Source: Xanthomonas vesicatoria ATCC 35937 (lineage in GTDB: Bacteria > Pseudomonadota > Gammaproteobacteria > Xanthomonadales > Xanthomonadaceae). From it: a stretch of 64,000 nucleotides of DNA. How positions within the stretch are numbered: position 1 is the first letter of the stretch; every line of letters begins with the position of its first letter. Below, piece after piece: positions 18,111 to 27,217 of this stretch. The stretch lies in assembly GCF_001908725.1 (NCBI RefSeq), contig NZ_CP018725.1, forward strand, positions 4,588,001 to 4,652,000, in the 5' to 3' direction. The notes below the pieces were generated by a model. That model was given only the letters and a program-made list of their open reading frames with translations. It was not told where the DNA came from and did no database searches. A program made the position numbers and the translations under genes.

Positions 18111-20601
18111 GCTTGCGCTCGAGTTGCTCGGCGGCGCGTAGGACGCGTGCCTTCCAGTCCTCGGTACTCAATTGGCCACGCACGCGTTCGGCCCACAGCG
18201 GGAACGACAACGGGGTGAGACTGCGTGGCACGCACAGGCGCAGTTCACGGCGTGCGCAGTCCTCCAGCGCGTGCGCCAGGCGTGCCAGTTCGAGTTGACC
18301 TTCGAAGACTTCCCGTTCGGCCTGCGCTAGCAGCAGGTGATCGGGATCGAAGCGCTGCAACACGTCGTAGAGCAAGCCGCTGGATGCCTGCAGCTGGCGC
18401 AGACTGCGCGGTGCACGGCCGGGCAGGGACGGCGACAGCAACCCGGCCACGCGCGCGATCTCGCGAAATTGCCGGCGCGCCAGCTCGCCCAGGTTGAGAC
18501 TATCGCGCAGGTCGTCGAACAACCCGGCCGGTGACAGCAAAGCGCGTAGGACATCGGCGTCGATGTCCACCTCCTGCGCGGGCGAGAGCACAAAGCCGTA
18601 ATCGTTGGCAGCGAAGCTGAAGGTATTGCGCTGACGTCGGCCCCACCGTGCGGCCAGCAGCGCGGCCAACCCTTCGTTGACCTGCCGTCCGGCGAATGGA
18701 TAGACGAACACATGCCGGCCATCGCGCGCCTTGATGCTTTCCACCAACAGGTGATCGGGGCCGGGCAGCGACGAGAGCGATGCCTGAAGGTGCAGCAGCG
18801 GTGCCAGCGCCTGCATTTCAGGTGCATCGCCGGGCGCGGCGAACACCGCCTCCACTTCGCGCCCCAACGCCGACGACAACGGCATACGCCCGCCCATCCA
18901 CTTGGGCACCACACCGCTACCGCCCTTGGCGACACGCACGTAGGCGGTCATGTCTTCCAGGCGCACCAGTTCCAGCAATCGCCCGGCAAACTGAAACCGA
19001 TCGCCGCGCCGCAGGCGGCCGACGAACTGTTCTTCCACCGCACCCAGCCGGCCGCCACGCAGGAACTGCACGCGCACGCTGCCATCGCTGGTGATGGTGC
19101 CGATGGACAAACGATGGCGTAGCGCGACACGACGGTCGGTGACGCGATACACCCCGTGCTCGTCGCGCACGACCTTGTGGAAATCCGGGTAATGCGCCAA
19201 TGCGCTGCCGCCTTGCACGATGAAGTCCAGCACCGCGTTCCAGGTTGGTTTTTCCAGCGCAGCGAAGGCATCGGTGCCGCGCACCTCGGCGAACAGCGCA
19301 TCGGCGTCGAAGCCACCGCCCAGGGCGAGGGTGACACAGTGCTGGGCCAGCACATCCAGCGATAGGCGCGGTGGCGGCCGTGCTTCGATATGGCCGTGCG
19401 CGATCGCGCGGCGTGCTGCGGCGTATTCGACCAGTTCCAAGGCATGCGAAGGCACACACACTACATGCCCGGACTCGCCGGGGCGGTGCCGCGCGCGGCC
19501 GGCACGTTGCAGCAGGCGCGCGATGCCCTTGGGGCTGCCGACCTGCAGCACCTGATCCACCGCGGGGAAATCCACGCCCAGATCCAGGCTCGAGGTGGCG
19601 ACCACGCAGCGCAGGCTGCCGTCGCGCAGCCCCTGCTCGGCGGCGGCGCGCAGGCTGGGGTCCAGCGAGCCATGATGCAGTGCAAGCGTGGCCAGATCGT
19701 CGGGCCACACCGCGCTTAAGGCCTGGTGCCACAACTCGGCCTGCGCGCGCGTGTTGGTAAACACCAGGCTGGTGCGCTGCTGCATGATCTTCTGAAGCAC
19801 GCGCGCCAGCTGCGCCAGGCCCAGATGGCCGGCCCACGGAAAGCGTTCGCCGCTGTCGGGCAGCAGCGTTTCCAGCGTCATCGCGCGCGGTTTGACGCCC
19901 GACACCAGCGCCGCATCGGGGCGATGCGGCAGCAGTACATCGCGCGCCTGCGACAGATTGCCCAGCGTGGCCGACAGGCCCCAGATGCGCAGCGCGGGCG
20001 CCCAGCCGCGCAGACGCGCCAAGCACAGCTGCAGCAACACGCCGCGCTTGTTGCCAAGCAGTTCGTGCCACTCGTCGACGATCACGCAACGCAGTGCGGA
20101 CAGCTGCGGCGCCGTGTCCGGATACGACAACAGCAGGGCCAGCGATTCGGGGGTGGTGACCAAGACATCGAGCTTGCCGCTGCGTGCCAGCCGTTTGTCG
20201 CGCGCGCTGGCGTCGCCGGTGCGCAGGCCCACTTGCCAATCCAGTCCCAGCGCGTCTACCGGCTCGCGTAGTGCGCGCGCGGTGTCGGCGGCCAGCGCGC
20301 GCAAGGGCGTGATCCACAGCACCTGTAAGCTGCGTTGTTGTTGTCGGCGCGCGGCAGTGGCAGGTCTAGCCGATGTGGTCGGTAGCGTGCGGCCACGTGC
20401 AGCTAGCGCTTCGAGTAATGGACCGCCGAACGCTGCCAGCGTCTTGCCGCTGCCGGTCGGCGTATGCAGCAATCCGGATTCGCCGGCGAGATAGCGCTTC
20501 CAGACATCGCGTTGAAACGGCAACGGCGCCCAGCCGCGCTGTGCGAACCAGTCGCGCCACTGTTGCAAGGGCGTGCCGCGTGCCTGCTGCGTCGCTGTCA
20601 C
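18100..20601 (-). CDS. Ligase-associated Lhr-like DEXH helicase
   Basis: An 833-residue superfamily 2 helicase of the short Lhr-Core type. Walker A is 'HTPTGSGKTLAAF' near residue 44, and motif II is 'VIVDEWHELLGNKRG' (DEWH). Motif VI is 'QRAGRARHRPGESG'. The C-terminal half has the winged-helix and Lhr-specific regions. Lhr-type helicases translocate 3'-5' and unwind DNA or RNA-DNA hybrids. Its start overlaps the ligase stop (atga) and its end overlaps pdeM, so the set is translationally coupled and probably works together in DNA repair. Confidence 0.93.
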   Translation of the reverse strand: MTATQQARGTPLQQWRDWFAQRGWAPLPFQRDVWKRYLAGESGLLHTPTGSGKTLAAFGGPLLEALAARGRTLPTTSARPATAARRQQQRSLQVLWITPLRALAADTARALREPVDALGLDWQVGLRTGDASARDKRLARSGKLDVLVTTPESLALLLSYPDTAPQLSALRCVIVDEWHELLGNKRGVLLQLCLARLRGWAPALRIWGLSATLGNLSQARDVLLPHRPDAALVSGVKPRAMTLETLLPDSGERFPWAGHLGLAQLARVLQKIMQQRTSLVFTNTRAQAELWHQALSAVWPDDLATLALHHGSLDPSLRAAAEQGLRDGSLRCVVATSSLDLGVDFPAVDQVLQVGSPKGIARLLQRAGRARHRPGESGHVVCVPSHALELVEYAAARRAIAHGHIEARPPPRLSLDVLAQHCVTLALGGGFDADALFAEVRGTDAFAALEKPTWNAVLDFIVQGGSALAHYPDFHKVVRDEHGVYRVTDRRVALRHRLSIGTITSDGSVRVQFLRGGRLGAVEEQFVGRLRRGDRFQFAGRLLELVRLEDMTAYVRVAKGGSGVVPKWMGGRMPLSSALGREVEAVFAAPGDAPEMQALAPLLHLQASLSSLPGPDHLLVESIKARDGRHVFVYPFAGRQVNEGLAALLAARWGRRQRNTFSFAANDYGFVLSPAQEVDIDADVLRALLSPAGLFDDLRDSLNLGELARRQFREIARVAGLLSPSLPGRAPRSLRQLQASSGLLYDVLQRFDPDHLLLAQAEREVFEGQLELARLAHALEDCARRELRLCVPRSLTPLSFPLWAERVRGQLSTEDWKARVLRAAEQLERKHGR

Positions 20602-22202
20602 CGCGCCAGTGCCTGCAGACTGCTCAGGTGGTCGGCCTCGGCAAACGGTTTGTCGTGACGCCAGCGCAGGATGCGTGGAAAGCGCACCGCAATCCCGGAT
20701 TTGTGCCGCGCGCTGCGGTTGACTGCTTCAAAGCCCAGCTCGAAGACATGATGCGGGCTCACTGCGCGTACCGGACCGAAACGTTCGGTGGTGTTGGCGC
20801 GGATCCAGCGATCCAGTTGCAGAATCTCCTTGTCGTCCAGGCCCGAATACGCCTTGGCGATCGGCACCAGCTGCCCCTCGTGCCAGAGCCCAAAGGTGTA
20901 GTCGGTATACAGCGTGCTGCGGCGGCCGTGGCCGGCCTGCGCGTACAGCAGCACCGCATCGATGGTGAGCGGGTCGATCTTCCACTTCCACCAATCGCCG
21001 CGTCGGCGGCCGGCCTGATACACCGAGTTGGCGCGCTTGAGCATCAGCCCTTCCACGCCGCGTTCGCGTGCCTGCACGCGCACCTGCGCGGCGGCCTGCC
21101 AATCGCTCGCCTGCACCAACGGAGAGGCGACGATGCGCGGATCGTCGAGCGCAGTAAGTACGCCGTCCAGCAATGCGCGACGCTCCTGCAAAGGGCGTTC
21201 GCGTAAGTCCTCGCCACCGAGCTCAAGCAGGTCGTAGGCCACCACGCGCGCAGGCGCAGCCGCCAAGGTCTTGGGGCCGGGCTTGAGCCGCTGGATACGC
21301 GTCTGCAACGCAGTGAATGGCATCGGCAACGGCTGCTCCGGCTGCCAGGCCAGCAGCTCGCCATCGATGACCGTGCCGTCGGGCAGCTGCATTGCGGCGT
21401 GTTCGATTTCCGGGAACCGACCATCCAGGCGTTCTTCGCCGCGCGACCACAGCGCCGCTTCGCCGTCGCGCCGGATCAGCTGCAGGCGGATGCCGTCCCA
21501 CTTCCATTCCAATAGCCAGTCGTCGATAGCGCCCAGTGTCTCCACCTCGGCTTCGAGCGGCGATGCGAGAAAAAATGGGTAGGGCTGCTGACGATCGCCA
21601 GGCAGCTCTTCGCTGGTCAGCAGATCGGCCAGATAGGTCGCATGCGGGCGCCAACTGCCGAGCATGCGCTGGGCGATGCGCGCGATATCCACCCCAGACA
21701 ATTCGGCCAGGGCCTGTTGCACCAGGCGCTGCGAGACGCCCACGCGCAATGCGCCGGTCAGCAGTTTGTTGAATACCAGCCGCTCGTCGAAGCCCAGGCT
21801 GCGCCAGGCTTGCACGATGCATGCCTTGCGCACTGCAACGTCCTGGTTGGCGATGGGCAGCAGCCGCTGTTCGATCCATTCGGCCAACGGCAGATCGGCT
21901 GCTTCGGTGACCGGGTCGTCCAGCAACAACGCCAGCGTTTCGGCCAGATCGCCAACATGGTCGTAGCTGTCGGCAACCAGCCAATCGGCAATGCCGGCGG
22001 TCTCGGTGATCCACTCGCGCAGCTCGCCGCTGCTGGCGATGCGCATGCGTGCGCCGGCGACCTTGCCGCCGGCCAGCAGATACAGCGCCCAGGCCGCGTC
22101 CAACGCGGGCGCTTGGCGGAAATACGCCACCAGCGCGGCGCGCTTGTCGAGCGTGCCGGTGCTACGGTCGAGCGTGCGGTACAACGCGGAAAAACGCTTC
22201 AC
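20598..22202 (-). CDS. ATP-dependent DNA ligase (ligase-associated DNA damage response)
   Basis: A 534-residue ATP-dependent ligase, distinct from the NAD-dependent LigA that replicates the chromosome. An N-terminal helical DNA-binding domain ('LLTGALRVGVSQRLVQQALA') is followed by the adenylation domain with the lysine motif 'EWKWDGIRLQL' and motifs 'DGELLAW' and 'EGLMLKR'. The OB domain ends the protein. GTG at 22202 is chosen because it gives the family N-terminus 'KRFSALYRTLDRSTGT'. The start overlaps a small upstream ORF by gtga and the stop overlaps the helicase start. No Ku or LigD domains are present. Confidence 0.93.
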   Translation of the reverse strand: MKRFSALYRTLDRSTGTLDKRAALVAYFRQAPALDAAWALYLLAGGKVAGARMRIASSGELREWITETAGIADWLVADSYDHVGDLAETLALLLDDPVTEAADLPLAEWIEQRLLPIANQDVAVRKACIVQAWRSLGFDERLVFNKLLTGALRVGVSQRLVQQALAELSGVDIARIAQRMLGSWRPHATYLADLLTSEELPGDRQQPYPFFLASPLEAEVETLGAIDDWLLEWKWDGIRLQLIRRDGEAALWSRGEERLDGRFPEIEHAAMQLPDGTVIDGELLAWQPEQPLPMPFTALQTRIQRLKPGPKTLAAAPARVVAYDLLELGGEDLRERPLQERRALLDGVLTALDDPRIVASPLVQASDWQAAAQVRVQARERGVEGLMLKRANSVYQAGRRRGDWWKWKIDPLTIDAVLLYAQAGHGRRSTLYTDYTFGLWHEGQLVPIAKAYSGLDDKEILQLDRWIRANTTERFGPVRAVSPHHVFELGFEAVNRSARHKSGIAVRFPRILRWRHDKPFAEADHLSSLQALAR

Positions 22203-22432
22203 AGCCGCGCCTGAGGTGCAGCGCGATGCGCTGGCGCGCGCAGCTCCAGCGCACGCCGGGTAAACGCGGCCAGCGTGCGTGGGCGGCGCTGCAGACGTGG
22301 TGGGCCGATAGTCGCGGCCGGTGCACCTCGATGCACGCGAAACGCCAATGCATACCGGCCAAATGCCAACGCGCCGCTCAAGCGCAGACGCGGACGTGCG
22401 CGGGCATAGCGGCGGGCGGGAAGCGGGTTCAT
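22199..22432 (-). CDS. Candidate 77-codon small gene tiling the exonuclease-ligase gap
   Basis: An ORF of 77 codons starts with an ATG overlapping the exonuclease stop (atga) and ends with a TGA overlapping the ligase GTG start (gtga), so it fills the otherwise empty 227-base gap with a four-base overlap at both ends. The product is very basic and rich in Arg, Ala, Leu and Pro (begins 'MNPLPARRYARARPRLRL'). No family is recognised. The overlap pattern matches the rest of this operon, which favours a real coupled gene. The low-complexity GC-rich composition means chance cannot be excluded. Confidence 0.45.
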   Translation of the reverse strand: MNPLPARRYARARPRLRLSGALAFGRYALAFRVHRGAPAATIGPPRLQRRPRTLAAFTRRALELRAPAHRAAPQARL

Positions 22433-23445
22433 TCTTCGGCTCCAAAATAGGTACGGAAGGCTTCGGCCGCAACACCGCGCTCGCGTAGGTGCTGAATCAA
22501 GGCATCGGTATTGCCGTGGGTGGCGATCACCCGGCGTGCGCCGGTGTCTTCGATGGTGCGCAATAAATCCGGCCAGTCCGCATGGTCGGACACCACGAAG
22601 CCGCGGTCGTAATTGCGCCGACGCCGATTGCCGCGAATGCGCATCCAGCCTGAGGCGAATCCCTGTTGCGCATGCCGGAAGCGGCGGATCCAGGGGCTGC
22701 CCGCAGCGGATGGCGGCGCCAGCACCAATTGGCCAGCGTAGTCTGCGCCGCGCGCATGCTCGCTGACCGGTTGGGTGTCCAGCATCGGGATGCCGGCCTG
22801 GCGATACACCTCTACCCCGGCAGCAATCGCGCCGTGCAACAACGCGGGTTGGGTGTCCCAGGCGCGCAATTCGGCCAGCACACGTTGCGCCTTGCCCAAG
22901 GCGTAGCAATACAAGATGGCCGCCTCGCCGCGCTCGGCGCATTCGCGCCGCCAGGCGACGATATCGGCCGCCACTTCGGACGTCTCCGGCCAGCGATACA
23001 CCGGCAGCCCGAAGGTCGCTTCGGTGATGAAGGTGTCGCACTGCACTACTTCGAACGGCGTGCAGGTGGGGTCGTGCTGGCGCTTGTAATCGCCGGACGC
23101 CACCCAGACCTCGCCATCCACTTCAATACGCACCTGTGCCGAGCCCAGCACATGCCCGGCCGGATGCAGCGACACGCGTGCCCTTCCCAACGTAAACGCT
23201 TCGCCATCGGCATGCGTGTGATAGACCTGTTCGCCGAGGCGCCATTGCAGGATCGGCAGACTGTCGTGCGTGCAGTGGTATTCGCCCATGCCGCCACGCG
23301 CGTGATCGCCGTGGCCATGTGTAATCACCGCACGCGGCACCGGCCGCCAGGGGTCGATATGAAAGTCGCCTTGCGGGCAATACAGCCCCTCCGGGCCAAG
23401 CACCACCAGATCGCCGCGTGTGTTCGTGTCGTTGCCGTTGCGCAT
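22429..23445 (-). CDS. Ligase-associated DNA-damage-response exonuclease (MBL fold)
   Basis: A 338-residue metallo-beta-lactamase/beta-CASP-type nuclease. The metal-binding motif 'ITHGHGDHARGG' (HxHxDH) lies near residue 38. Further ligands are in 'HPAGHVLGSAQ' and 'VVSDHADWPDL'. These proteins, once annotated as mRNA 3'-end processing factors, occur with the ligase, Lhr helicase and PdeM. ATG at 23445 is preferred, because upstream in-frame sequence is low complexity. It is the first gene of the operon, so the promoter should lie in 23446-23689. Confidence 0.9.
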   Translation of the reverse strand: MRNGNDTNTRGDLVVLGPEGLYCPQGDFHIDPWRPVPRAVITHGHGDHARGGMGEYHCTHDSLPILQWRLGEQVYHTHADGEAFTLGRARVSLHPAGHVLGSAQVRIEVDGEVWVASGDYKRQHDPTCTPFEVVQCDTFITEATFGLPVYRWPETSEVAADIVAWRRECAERGEAAILYCYALGKAQRVLAELRAWDTQPALLHGAIAAGVEVYRQAGIPMLDTQPVSEHARGADYAGQLVLAPPSAAGSPWIRRFRHAQQGFASGWMRIRGNRRRRNYDRGFVVSDHADWPDLLRTIEDTGARRVIATHGNTDALIQHLRERGVAAEAFRTYFGAEE

Positions 23446-23689
23446 GCCCGCAACTCTGGCCAAGCCGGTGTGCAGATCCTGAGAATGGGAAGGGCACGCA
23501 ACGGCGCGACCGGCTGGCTGCGGTAAATGTAAGCGTGCGTTTCCGGCACCGGCCTGCATGGCGCGCAATGACGTGTCTGTACGCGGTTTGGCGGTGGACG
23601 CCGTTGCCCTCAGCGCCACTTCGGTTGCGACACTTGCGCCACCAGTGCGTCCAGTCTGCTTTCATGGGCACGACGCGGTACCCAGTGTG

Positions 23690-24055
23690 CTAATGCCGCG
23701 TCCGACGCCCAGGCGAGCGCACCGCGCTTGCTTCCACCGCCAGCGTAAATCCGCGTTCTTCGCCGCCATGCATTGCGCCCACATCGACCACGTGGCGGCG
23801 AATCTCCTCGCCCTTGCCGTTACGCACCACCACCACCACGGTGTATTCCCACGGGTCGCCGTCGGCTGGATGACGGATGGTGCCGTCGACCTTCAGCGGC
23901 ACAATCGGGGCCGGCTGCGCATGTTGCGCCGCCGCCGAGTCAAAGCGCAGATGGTGCTTGCAGGCAGGGCAGATGATGGCGCTTTCCAGGATCGTTGCCT
24001 TGCAATGCGGGCAGCTGCGCGTGGCTCCGGGCGCGCCCGGGCGGGGTGCACTCAT
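23690..24055 (-). CDS. Zinc-ribbon protein coupled to bactofilin
   Basis: A 121-residue protein with an N-terminal zinc ribbon, 'CPHC' and 'CPAC' about 15 residues apart (residues 15-32). A Pro/Ala linker and a beta-rich domain ('DPWEYTVVVVVRNGKG', 'RRHVVDVGAMHGGEE') follow. The family is not recognised. The ATG overlaps the bactofilin stop (atga), so the two should be co-translated, and a role with the bactofilin filament is inferred. The C-terminal 'RSPGRRTRH' looks irregular. Confidence 0.65.
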   Translation of the reverse strand: MSAPRPGAPGATRSCPHCKATILESAIICPACKHHLRFDSAAAQHAQPAPIVPLKVDGTIRHPADGDPWEYTVVVVVRNGKGEEIRRHVVDVGAMHGGEERGFTLAVEASAVRSPGRRTRH

Positions 24056-24604
24056 GTGGTGGCGTCGTTGTCGCCGCTGACGGTCGTCTTGCTGGTGCTT
24101 GTCGGCTTGCCGGTGTCCTCGCCCCAGCCGAAGTCGGCCTGGCCACGCATGCGGGCACCGGAGGCCACGGTAAGATTGCCGGCCTTGACGTCGCCCACCA
24201 ACACACCGGACGTCTGCAGTTCCACCTGCGCCGCCGATTCGATATTGCCTTCCAGCTCGCCGGCAATGATCACCTTGTTGGCGCGTACGCCGCCGTTGAG
24301 CTTGGCGCCACGTTCGATGGTCAGATCGCCCTTGACGTTGACGTCGCCCTTGAAGCGGCCGGCCAGCCGCACGTGGCCGGCACCCTCGATCTTGCCTTCA
24401 ATGCTGATGTCGGCGGCGATCAGTGATTCCTTGGCCTCGCTCTGGCGCTGCGGTGGGCACCACGCTGGGCACAGTGGTTGCGGCCGGCACCGGTGGGGCA
24501 GGGCTGGCGTCGGCAGTAAACAGGCGTCCATCGGCAGCAGGAGCATCCGGCGCTGCGGGAACGCCGTCTTTCTTGTTGGGACCTTGATCGCGCCACATCG
24601 ACAT
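24052..24604 (-). pseudogene. Bactofilin (polymer-forming cytoskeletal protein), frameshifted
   Basis: The C-terminal frame encodes a bactofilin domain (DUF583): 'EAKESLIAADISIEGKIEG' followed by beta-helix turns such as 'GDLTIERGAKLNGGVRANKV'. The natural N-terminus, 'MSMWRDQGPNKKDG' with 'gaggt' seven bases upstream of 24604, lies in a different frame. The two frames meet near 24440-24450 at 'gcgccagagcg'; removing one C would join them as '...TAAQSEAKESL...'. So a one-base insertion (or equivalent) is present. Bactofilins form cytoskeletal filaments controlling cell shape, stalks or motility. Either the gene is broken here or the base is a sequencing error. Confidence 0.75.
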
Positions 24605-24700
24605 CGGACTACCTCGCTTCGGGGTCAAGGCCGACTATCGCTGCGTCAATCGATCTTTTGTGTGACGAAGCGCGCAATCCAGTGTCGACGACCTGCCTGC

Positions 24701-26422
24701 TCACCCGCCCAGGTCGGTACCGTGCGCCGCACCAGAGCCATGGCGCTCGACCCGGTTGCGCCCGCGATGCTTGGCTGCGTAGAGCGCAGCATCGGCTTTT
24801 TGAATCAGGCTTGCGCCGAGTTCGCCATCAGCCGGATAGCTGGCCACGCCGATCGAGGCGGTCACCCGCGGCAATGCGCGCTGGCCATCGCTGACCGCCA
24901 GCGCCGCGATATGGCTGCGGATCTGCTCGGCCAGGCGCATGGCTTCGTCGCCATCGGCCTCAGGTAGGATCACGGTGAATTCTTCGCCACCATAACGGCA
25001 GGCCACGTCCTCGGCGCGCAACCGGGTCAGCAACAGCTCGCCGACTGCAGCCAGCAGCAGGTCGCCACCGGCATGCCCCTGGCTGTCATTGAATTGCTTG
25101 AAGTGGTCCACGTCCAGCATCAGTACCGACAGCGGCAGGCCGCGTCGTGCGCAACGCGCCAGCTCATGACTCAGCGACTCTTCCAGGTAACGGCGGTTGT
25201 AGAGCCCGGTCAGCGCGTCGCGGATCGATTGACGGCGTAACGACTCGCGCAGGCGCAGGTTGCTCAGCGCCAACGACAATTGTTCGGCAGCTGCCTCGGC
25301 AATTTCCAGGCGCGGCATCGGCCCGGGGCCGGGAGAAGACAAAAACAGGAAGCCAAGCTGCGTGCCTTGCGCCGACATCGGCAGGCACGCGGTGGTGATC
25401 GGCGTTTGGCTGTCGGGCTCGTCGATGTGTGCGCACAGCGCATCCCGCGCCAGGTCTTCGATGATGTGCGGCTGGCCACGACGCAATGCCCAGCATTCTT
25501 CCGGCAGTAGCTGCGGCGCACTCTCCACCAGCGGCTCGCCCCAGTGGCTGATCGCTTCGGCCCGATCTTGCGAAGCGCGCAGCAAGTACACGCTTCCGGC
25601 AACGCCCGGAAGCAGGCTGGCCAAAGTACGGCTGGTCACCACCAACGCCTCTTCGGCACTGATGCAGCTTTGCAGCAGGCCAGTGTAACGGCTGAGCAGG
25701 TTGAGATCGGCGGTACTGCGCTGCAATGCGACGACACTGTCGCCCAGTTCGCGATTGGCTTGGGCGGCCAAGCGTTCGGCCTGCGCCCGATGCCGCAATT
25801 CGCGCATCAGCAGCGCGTAGACGCCACCGACCACCAACAGCCCGAACGGGATGCCGGCTAGGGCTAATGTCAGCAGCAGGGCGGCGCTCTGCCGGCTGCT
25901 ATCCGCGCGCTGCGCCAGGAGTTCCTGTTCGCGTTGCACCATGGTCAATGCCTGCTCGCGGATGGCGCTGGTGGTGCGGAACGCGCTCTGCCGGATGCGT
26001 GTACGTGCCGGTTCCAGGCCGCTCTGCGAGTACACATCCAGCACCTGTTGCATCTGCCGCAACCGCGTCTCCACCAGGGTATGCAGCTGCGCCAGATGCT
26101 GTTCCTGTGCAGGATTGTCGGCAATCAACCGGCGCAGATTGCCTAACAGAATCGGCAGGCGATCCACGCTGGTCTGATAGTCCAGTAAATACGCCTCGTT
26201 GCCGGTAAGCAGGAAGCCGCGTTGCGCTGATTCGGCATCCAGCAGGCGCGCCTGGATTTCGTCGACTCGTCCAATCACTTCATGCGTGTGCGAGACCAGG
26301 GCCGCATCGGCCAGCGAGCGGCGCGCGCCGACGAAGATGCCGACGCCGATGACAACAAAGATCAGTGCAGAAAAAACCAGTGCCAGCTGATTGCGGCGCC
26401 GCGATGTAAAAGAGGTGGGCAT
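24701..26422 (-). CDS. Membrane diguanylate cyclase with CHASE3, GAF and GGDEF domains
   Basis: A 573-residue c-di-GMP synthase. Two transmembrane helices (about 13-33 and 178-202) flank a periplasmic CHASE3 sensor with 'RLLDAESAQRGFLLTGNEAY'. A GAF-like region follows (about 245-390). The C-terminal cyclase domain has the active site 'GGEEF', an accepted GGDEF variant, preceded by an inhibitory-site motif 'RAED'. It should be active and subject to product inhibition. It makes c-di-GMP at the inner membrane in response to an unknown periplasmic signal. No EAL domain is present. It is 97 bases upstream of the bactofilin on the same strand. Confidence 0.92.
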   Translation of the reverse strand: MPTSFTSRRRNQLALVFSALIFVVIGVGIFVGARRSLADAALVSHTHEVIGRVDEIQARLLDAESAQRGFLLTGNEAYLLDYQTSVDRLPILLGNLRRLIADNPAQEQHLAQLHTLVETRLRQMQQVLDVYSQSGLEPARTRIRQSAFRTTSAIREQALTMVQREQELLAQRADSSRQSAALLLTLALAGIPFGLLVVGGVYALLMRELRHRAQAERLAAQANRELGDSVVALQRSTADLNLLSRYTGLLQSCISAEEALVVTSRTLASLLPGVAGSVYLLRASQDRAEAISHWGEPLVESAPQLLPEECWALRRGQPHIIEDLARDALCAHIDEPDSQTPITTACLPMSAQGTQLGFLFLSSPGPGPMPRLEIAEAAAEQLSLALSNLRLRESLRRQSIRDALTGLYNRRYLEESLSHELARCARRGLPLSVLMLDVDHFKQFNDSQGHAGGDLLLAAVGELLLTRLRAEDVACRYGGEEFTVILPEADGDEAMRLAEQIRSHIAALAVSDGQRALPRVTASIGVASYPADGELGASLIQKADAALYAAKHRGRNRVERHGSGAAHGTDLGG

Positions 26423-26663
26423 GCCGAATGCTAGCCTGCCAGCCTCGACAACACGAGCTCAATGTCAGTGCAGGACGTGCGCGCCGGCACGAATTTGTTC
26501 GCGCGTAGACGTAGCATTATCAGCCGACAGAACGGCGAACCGACGTTGCAGGCTGCAGCTTGCTGGCTGGATGCTGCCCTGGCACGCGGGCACGCGAGGA
26601 AACGCCATTGTTGTAGTGGACTGCGCTCACCCTCCGGCGAGCGCAGCCGGTTTTTCGTTGCGC

Positions 26664-26990
26664 TTAGTGCTGCGGATGCTCGGCGTCGTGTTTGTCGGCA
26701 TTCTGCTCGGCCTTGTTGGCCATCTCGCGGGTCTTGTCGGCGGTGGCGTCGGCAGCGTTTGCGGTTGCGCGGCTGGCGTCGGCTGCCATCTCGCGTGCGG
26801 CCACGCGTGCATCGGCGGTGGCGGCCTTGGCCTCTACAGCGGCACGGTCTGCGGCCTGTTCGGTCGCAGCGGCAGCATGCTTGGCCGCAGATGCGGCATC
26901 GCGTCGGGCCTGTTCGGCATCAGGGCCCTGGCAGGCGGCGAGGGTGAGGGCGGCGATGGCGCTCAACGACAGCATGCGGATCGTCTTCAT
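26664..26990 (-). CDS. Small Ala-rich lipoprotein
   Basis: A 108-residue predicted lipoprotein. The signal peptide 'MKTIRMLSLSAIAALTLAAC' ends in a lipobox with Cys20. The mature chain is almost entirely Ala with regularly spaced charged residues (for example 'AKHAAAATEQAADRAA'), predicting one long helix or coiled coil. It resembles the Ala-rich lipoprotein at 27218-27559 in design but not closely in sequence. Function unknown; a periplasmic structural or stress role is only a guess. Confidence 0.7.
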   Translation of the reverse strand: MKTIRMLSLSAIAALTLAACQGPDAEQARRDAASAAKHAAAATEQAADRAAVEAKAATADARVAAREMAADASRATANAADATADKTREMANKAEQNADKHDAEHPQH

Positions 26991-27163
26991 GGGTGGTCCT
27001 GTTCCTGTTCCGGTGTTGGAGAACGAAGCTTAGGCAGGAGCGGATGCAGTCTGCGTCAAGGTACGGCTCGCCAGCGGCGTCGCGCAAGCAGAGGTCTGGA
27101 GCCCGCAATCCATTGCGCATCCATCGATGCGCGGACCACCCGACTCAAATCGCAGGCAAAGAA

Positions 27164-27188
27164 AAAGCCGCTGGAAACCAGCGGCTTT
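27164..27188 (-). terminator. Intrinsic terminator of the Ala-rich lipoprotein gene
   Basis: Perfect 11-base stem 'aaagccgctgg/ccagcggcttt' with a three-base loop; on the minus strand it is followed by a U run. It lies about 30 bases after the stop at 27218. Confidence 0.88.
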
Positions 27189-27217
27189 CTCCGAACGCGC
27201 TTAGAGCTAAGAAGTGA

